A DNA stretch of 64,000 bases. It comes from Myxococcales bacterium. Lineage in GTDB: Bacteria; Myxococcota_A; Polyangia; Haliangiales; Haliangiaceae. Made by a program: the position numbers and the translations under genes. Under the pieces are notes generated by a model. That model did no database searches. It had not been told where the DNA came from and saw nothing but the letters and a program-made list of their open reading frames with translations. Shown here piece by piece: positions 60,327-64,000 of this stretch. The stretch's first letter is position 1. Every line of letters begins with the position of its first letter. The stretch is taken from the NCBI GenBank assembly GCA_016717005.1, contig JADJUF010000037.1, positions 744,001 to 808,000 on the forward strand. Reading direction: 5' to 3'.

Positions 60327-61334
60327 TCAGGGCACCGGGAAGGTCGCGTAGACGAGCTGGAGGCCGACCCCGAACGACATCGAGTCGTTGACGCCGTCGC
60401 TCCCGGGTGCGCCGCTGGCGTCGAACAGATCCAGATCGGGGCGCTGGAAGCGGTCCATGAACCGGGCGACCTCCAAGGGAGACACCTTGCAGTCGTAGGG
60501 GGCCGTATCGAGCAACCCGATCACCCCCAGGCCCTCGGACCCGCTCGGACAGTTGCAGAACGGCGACGCCCGCGGCATCGGGCAATCGCGCTCGATCGCC
60601 AAGGTCGAGATCTCCTGGACCGCGGGGTAGATCTGGGCCTCGAAGTCGACGGCCGTGATGGCGCCACCGATCTTGCTCCCGACCCCCGCGGACACGACGT
60701 CGAGCTGCACGCGCGCGCGGTGCAGCGTCAGCGTCACCGGCGGGTGGCCCTCGACCAGCACCAGCGGCAGGTCGAGGGTGCCGGGGCCACCCTGAAACAC
60801 GCCGCCGGCGACGGCGCCGTCGAGGTGGGGATCGGTCGGGGTCCCGTCCGCGATCGAGAACTGGCCCGTGCCCTCGAGGTGGTGACGGCAATTGATGTCG
60901 CTCGGAGTGACGCAGGGCGCCGGGGTCGCCGTCGCTGGGTCGCCGACGAAGAGCCACATGCCCGCTGGCGACGGGGTGAGGAGGTCGCCGGCCGCGAGGT
61001 TGATCAGGTGGATCGTCTCGCCGCGGGCGATCCCCGTGTCGACCGCAGCCGTCCCGCTGGGGAGCCGTAGCGTCGTCAGGAACCCGCCGAAGCTGTTGTC
61101 GATGCCGTCGAGGTCGTCGCCGGGGACACCGTCGAGATCGAAGCCGAAGGCGGTGGCCTCGCCCGCGACCCGCGGCATCTGGATCCGGCTGATCACGTAG
61201 GTGTGGTCCCGGCTCGGGACCGGCGGCGCGGCGTCGACGACCGCGCCGGCGTCGGCCGCGCCTGGACGGTCGGCGCATCCGACCAGCGCTCCGACCCCGG
61301 TGATGGCGGCCAAGACGTGTCCCAGGGAGCCCAT
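60327..61334 (-). CDS. Lipoprotein, unknown
   Basis: 335 aa. Signal MGSLGHVLAAITGVGALVGC; Asp/Ala linker; beta-rich body (YVISRIQMPRVAGEATAFGF, DGVPGDDLDGIDNSFGGFLT, a phrase common in myxobacterial secreted proteins) with Cys clusters (CVTPSDINCRHH, CPMPRASPFCNCPSG). TAGCCT 7 nt upstream fixes the start. Confidence 0.75.
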   Translation of the reverse strand: MGSLGHVLAAITGVGALVGCADRPGAADAGAVVDAAPPVPSRDHTYVISRIQMPRVAGEATAFGFDLDGVPGDDLDGIDNSFGGFLTTLRLPSGTAAVDTGIARGETIHLINLAAGDLLTPSPAGMWLFVGDPATATPAPCVTPSDINCRHHLEGTGQFSIADGTPTDPHLDGAVAGGVFQGGPGTLDLPLVLVEGHPPVTLTLHRARVQLDVVSAGVGSKIGGAITAVDFEAQIYPAVQEISTLAIERDCPMPRASPFCNCPSGSEGLGVIGLLDTAPYDCKVSPLEVARFMDRFQRPDLDLFDASGAPGSDGVNDSMSFGVGLQLVYATFPVP

Positions 61335-61341
61335 GCCGACG

Positions 61342-61347
61342 AGGCTA
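61342..61347 (-). promoter_or_regulatory. -10 element TAGCCT
   Basis: Bottom-strand TAGCCT, 7 nt before the ATG at 61334. Confidence 0.55.
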
Positions 61348-61416
61348 CCGCCGGAGCGCGGACCTGAACAAGCCTCGACTTCGTTCCGCTCGCCCGCGCG
61401 TGCCCGCCGTGTGGCA

Positions 61417-61422
61417 TAGGAT
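61417..61422 (+). promoter_or_regulatory. -10 element TAGGAT of the CDF gene
   Basis: TAGGAT, 5 nt before the ATG at 61428. Confidence 0.6.
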
Positions 61423-61427
61423 GCGCC

Positions 61428-62609
61428 ATGGCCTCGACCGCCCGTGACAACGTCCGGCTCCAGGCCGTGGTGGTCGTGGCGGGCGTGGTGCTGCTGGCGA
61501 TCAAGTTCGTCGCCTGGAGCCTGACCCGCAGCAACACGATCCTCAGCGACGCGCTCGAGAGCATCGTCAACGTCAGCGCCGGGACGTTCGCGCTCTACAG
61601 CCTGTGGCTGGCCGCGCAGCCGCGCGATCGCGAGCACCCCTACGGCCACGGCAAGATCGAGTTCATCTCGGCCGGCATCGAGGGCACGCTGGTGATGGTC
61701 GCGGGCGGCCTGATCATCTGGCGCGCGGTCGCGGCGCTGCTCGCCGACCAGCACCTCCACGATCTCGGGATCGGCATCGCGCTGACCTCAGCGGCGGGCG
61801 CGCTCAACCTGATCATGGGGCTCGGGCTCCAGCGGCGCGGCCGCCGCGCGCACTCGATCACGATGGAGGCCAGCGGCGCGCACCTGCTCAGCGACGCCTG
61901 GAGCACGGTGGCGATGGTCGTCGGGCTGGTGATGATCCAGCTCACCGGCGTCGTCTGGCTCGATCAGGTGTTCGCGATCGGGTTCGCGTTCTACATCATC
62001 TACACCGGCATGCGCGTGCTGCGCCGCTCGGTGGCCGGCATCATGGACGAGGCCGACCACGATCTCGCCGCGGCGGTGATCGCGCAGCTCGAGGCCAGCC
62101 GGCGCCCGCCGTGGATCGACATCCACAACTTCCGCACCATCACCTACGGCGCGGTGCTGCACGTCGACTGCCACGTGACGTTGCCCTGGTACTACACGCT
62201 CGCGCAGGCGCACCAGGAGATCACGCGGATGGAGCGGCTGGTCAACGACCACGACCGCGAGGTCGAGCTGTTCATCCACATGGATCCGTGCGTGCCCCCG
62301 TCGTGCCGGGTGTGCACGATGGTCGACTGCCCCGAGCGCGCGGCGCCGCTCGAGCGGCGGATCCCGTGGCAGCTCGACACCGTGCTGGCGAACGCCCGCC
62401 ACGACAGCGCGACCACCGCGACCGCCGCGCCCGCCGTCGATCCGCCCGTGACCATCGCGACCACCGCGTCCGCCGCGCCCGCCGTCGATCCGCCCGCGCC
62501 CGGCGCAGCTCCGCCCGTGCCCGCTGTCGATCCGCCCGCGCCCGCCGCGCCCACCGTCGATCCGCCCGCGCCCGCCGCGCCCCCCGTCGATCCGCCCGCG
62601 CCGAGCTGA
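61428..62609 (+). CDS. Cation diffusion facilitator (CDF) transporter
   Basis: 393 aa. Six TM helices with CDF metal sites: SDALESIVN in TM2, HPYGHGKIEF loop, and SDAWST in TM5; cytosolic domain from about 205 (DLAAAVIAQLEASRRPPWI, VLHVDCHVTLPW). Exports divalent metal by proton exchange. Unusual additions are a four-Cys cluster (CVPPSCRVCTMVDC), perhaps a metal sensor, and a 65-residue tail of (A/T)VDPPAPAAP-like repeats. Confidence 0.9.
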   Translation: MASTARDNVRLQAVVVVAGVVLLAIKFVAWSLTRSNTILSDALESIVNVSAGTFALYSLWLAAQPRDREHPYGHGKIEFISAGIEGTLVMVAGGLIIWRAVAALLADQHLHDLGIGIALTSAAGALNLIMGLGLQRRGRRAHSITMEASGAHLLSDAWSTVAMVVGLVMIQLTGVVWLDQVFAIGFAFYIIYTGMRVLRRSVAGIMDEADHDLAAAVIAQLEASRRPPWIDIHNFRTITYGAVLHVDCHVTLPWYYTLAQAHQEITRMERLVNDHDREVELFIHMDPCVPPSCRVCTMVDCPERAAPLERRIPWQLDTVLANARHDSATTATAAPAVDPPVTIATTASAAPAVDPPAPGAAPPVPAVDPPAPAAPTVDPPAPAAPPVDPPAPS

Positions 62610-62649
62610 TCCGCCACGCGGGCTCGCCTGGGGTAGATTCCGCCCAGCC

Positions 62650-63189
62650 ATGGTCGCCGATCTGCGCTTGCGGAGCGCCACCCTCGACGACGTCGACGCG
62701 CTGGTCGCGCTCGTCGAGTCGGCGTACCGCGGCGACGCCAGCCGCGCGGGCTGGACCACCGAGGCCGATCTGCTGGGCGGGCGCCGGACCGACGCGACCG
62801 ACCTCCGCGCCTGCCTCGAGCGTCCGCACAGCCGCGTCCTGGTCGCGGACGACGACGCCGGGCTGATCGCGTGCGCGCACGTGATGGTGGACGACGGCGC
62901 CGGCTACTTCGGGATGTTCGCCGTCGCGCCGGGGCGACAGGGCGGCGGGCTCGGCGGCGCGGTCCTGGCCGAGGCCGAGCGGCTCGTGCGCGACGACTGG
63001 CACCTGCCGACGATGCGCATGACCGTCATCGACGTCCGGGCCGAGCTGATCGCCTACTACCAGCGCCGCGGCTACGTCCGCACCGGCGTCCACCGACCGT
63101 TCCCGTACGGCGACGAGCGCTTCGGCGAGCCCAAGCGCCCCGATCTCCGGTTCGAGGTCCTCGAGAAGCAGCTCGGGACCGGCGCGTAG
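62650..63189 (+). CDS. GNAT-family N-acetyltransferase
   Basis: 179 aa. LRSATLDDVDALVALVESAY start, acetyl-CoA loop MFAVAPGRQGGGLGGAVL (RQGGGLG, family R/Q-x-x-G-x-G/A), and C-terminal AYYQRRGYVRTG. Substrate unknown. TAGATT lies 10 nt upstream, further than usual. Confidence 0.88.
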   Translation: MVADLRLRSATLDDVDALVALVESAYRGDASRAGWTTEADLLGGRRTDATDLRACLERPHSRVLVADDDAGLIACAHVMVDDGAGYFGMFAVAPGRQGGGLGGAVLAEAERLVRDDWHLPTMRMTVIDVRAELIAYYQRRGYVRTGVHRPFPYGDERFGEPKRPDLRFEVLEKQLGTGA

Positions 63190-63212
63190 GGCGCGCGCCG
63201 CTCGACCACCGC

Positions 63213-63794
63213 CTACGGGTACATCGGCGCGTCGTCGTCGAAGACGTAGCTGTCCCAGCGCATGTCGGGGACCAGGTGACGCAGCCAGCGCGGGTCGGTC
63301 GCCGCGAGGATGATCGTCACCGCCGGTGCGGGACCGACCGGCGTGATCCAGTGCTGGTCGAACGCGCGGACCACGGCGCGGGTCACGGCCGCCGCGGTCG
63401 GCGGGGATCGCGGCACGAACTGCCCGGCGCGGTCCGGCTGGACGTCGACCGGCACCAGCGCGCCGACCGGATCGCGGTAGCCGACGCAGGTCACGTAGCG
63501 GCGGGCGATCGTGAGGAGCGCGTCGCGATCGCAGCCTCCCGTGAACGCGTCGTTCACCGTGCGGTCGGTGCCGCCGAGCTCGCCGCGCACCGCCGCCTGC
63601 AACGGCCCGGTGATCGCGTGCGGCCAGGGGCGGCCCGGCTGGTAGTAGACGATCGACGCCAGCGGCTCGTACGCCAGCGCCAGCGCGAACGCGTCCGAGT
63701 ACGGCAGCGTCAGGGCCTGCTGCGGCTCGAGCCGGATGTGCGCGGTGGCGCCGTCGACCGACAGCACGCGCGCGGCGGACAGCGGGCTCGACAT
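63213..63794 (-). CDS. Unknown cytosolic protein
   Basis: 193 aa, MSSPLSAARVLSVDGATAHIRLEP..., aromatic-rich middle (ASIVYYQPGRPWPHAITG) and Asp/Trp-rich end (MRWDSYVFDDDAPMYP). No family recognised. TACGCT 6 nt upstream fixes the start. Confidence 0.68.
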   Translation of the reverse strand: MSSPLSAARVLSVDGATAHIRLEPQQALTLPYSDAFALALAYEPLASIVYYQPGRPWPHAITGPLQAAVRGELGGTDRTVNDAFTGGCDRDALLTIARRYVTCVGYRDPVGALVPVDVQPDRAGQFVPRSPPTAAAVTRAVVRAFDQHWITPVGPAPAVTIILAATDPRWLRHLVPDMRWDSYVFDDDAPMYP

Positions 63795-63800
63795 CGGCGC

Positions 63801-63806
63801 AGCGTA
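63801..63806 (-). promoter_or_regulatory. -10 element TACGCT
   Basis: Bottom-strand TACGCT, 6 nt before the ATG at 63794. Confidence 0.6.
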
Positions 63807-63846
63807 GCCGAAGTGCGCTGGGCGCGCCGGCGCCGCGCTGATCGGC

Positions 63847-64000
63847 TCACGCCCAGATGGCGCCGTGGGCGCCGTCGTCGTCGCCGGGCACCGCGCGCGC
63901 GGCGTAGTAGTACGCGGCGACCACCGCGCGCAGCTGATCGTCGGGGCAGCGCAGCGGCGTCGGGTGCCCGTGCCAGTGATCGTCGCCGTGGGCCAGGACG
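63847..64000 (-). CDS. Unknown protein, 5' part outside window
   Basis: The last 50 codons of a leftward gene: ...VLAHGDDHWHGHPTPLRCPD, then LRAVVAAYYYAARAVPGDDD and stop. Third codon positions are almost all G or C, so the frame is coding. His/Asp-rich; no family can be named from this piece. Confidence 0.65.
   Translation of the reverse strand, partial: VLAHGDDHWHGHPTPLRCPDDQLRAVVAAYYYAARAVPGDDDGAHGAIWA

Overview
The window is very GC-rich and densely packed, and looks like a chromosome segment of a myxobacterium (Myxococcota, perhaps Haliangiales/Kofleriaceae-like; inferred from protein content only). Supporting signs are a hybrid PAS histidine kinase, a Hanks-type Ser/Thr kinase with a long C-terminal extension, Sel1 repeats, more than 20 predicted lipoproteins (many with Asp/Ala-rich linkers after the lipobox), an ADYC-like secreted protein and a lipase-like protein with a MYXO-CTERM-like Cys/Gly-TM-Arg tail. 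No rRNA, prophage, CRISPR array or full-length transposase gene was seen.

Layout. 1-11 kb: hybrid kinase (cut by the window edge), lipoprotein esterase, hemerythrin/Sel1 pair, Ser/Thr kinase, ADYC-like lipoprotein, sigma factor, DUF1028 lipoprotein. 11-19 kb: collagen-like lipoprotein; a three-gene set of two solute-binding-like proteins (one fused to a VWA domain and frameshifted) around a membrane/coiled-coil protein; a secreted hydrolase; an HEAGH membrane protein. 19-29 kb: lipoproteins, YkgJ and CocE-type genes, signal peptidase II (lspA), a Pth2-type peptidyl-tRNA hydrolase, an EF-hand lipoprotein. 29-38 kb: a TetR gene whose palindromic operator recurs at a divergent lipoprotein pair and at a lipase-like gene 7 kb away; SWIM and metallophosphatase proteins; a double-glycine-leader mini-protein; a C-type-lectin lipoprotein; msrA. 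38-50 kb: RCK potassium channel, VOC and 2H proteins, several unknowns, GuaB1, an S37 peptidase, a BON protein. 50-64 kb: propeller lipoprotein, a MITE-like insertion, a virulence-factor-type lipase, a SET-domain protein, a TerD-like protein, a circularly permuted tRNA gene, a cation-efflux protein and GNAT.

Three patterns stand out. First, 59202-59278 holds a complete tRNA whose 3' half precedes its 5' half, with its own -10 element and paired flanks: a permuted tRNA, best read as Arg(CCG). Second, some 25 genes have a TANNNT -10 element 5-7 nt before the start codon, so transcription should begin at the start codon (leaderless mRNAs); only a minority show a Shine-Dalgarno. Third, at five or more loci the last codons plus the stop codon of a gene are tandemly repeated downstream (44-84 bp units), which points to strong local tandem duplication at gene ends. 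Two clear single-base frameshifts, both in homopolymers, need read-level checking.
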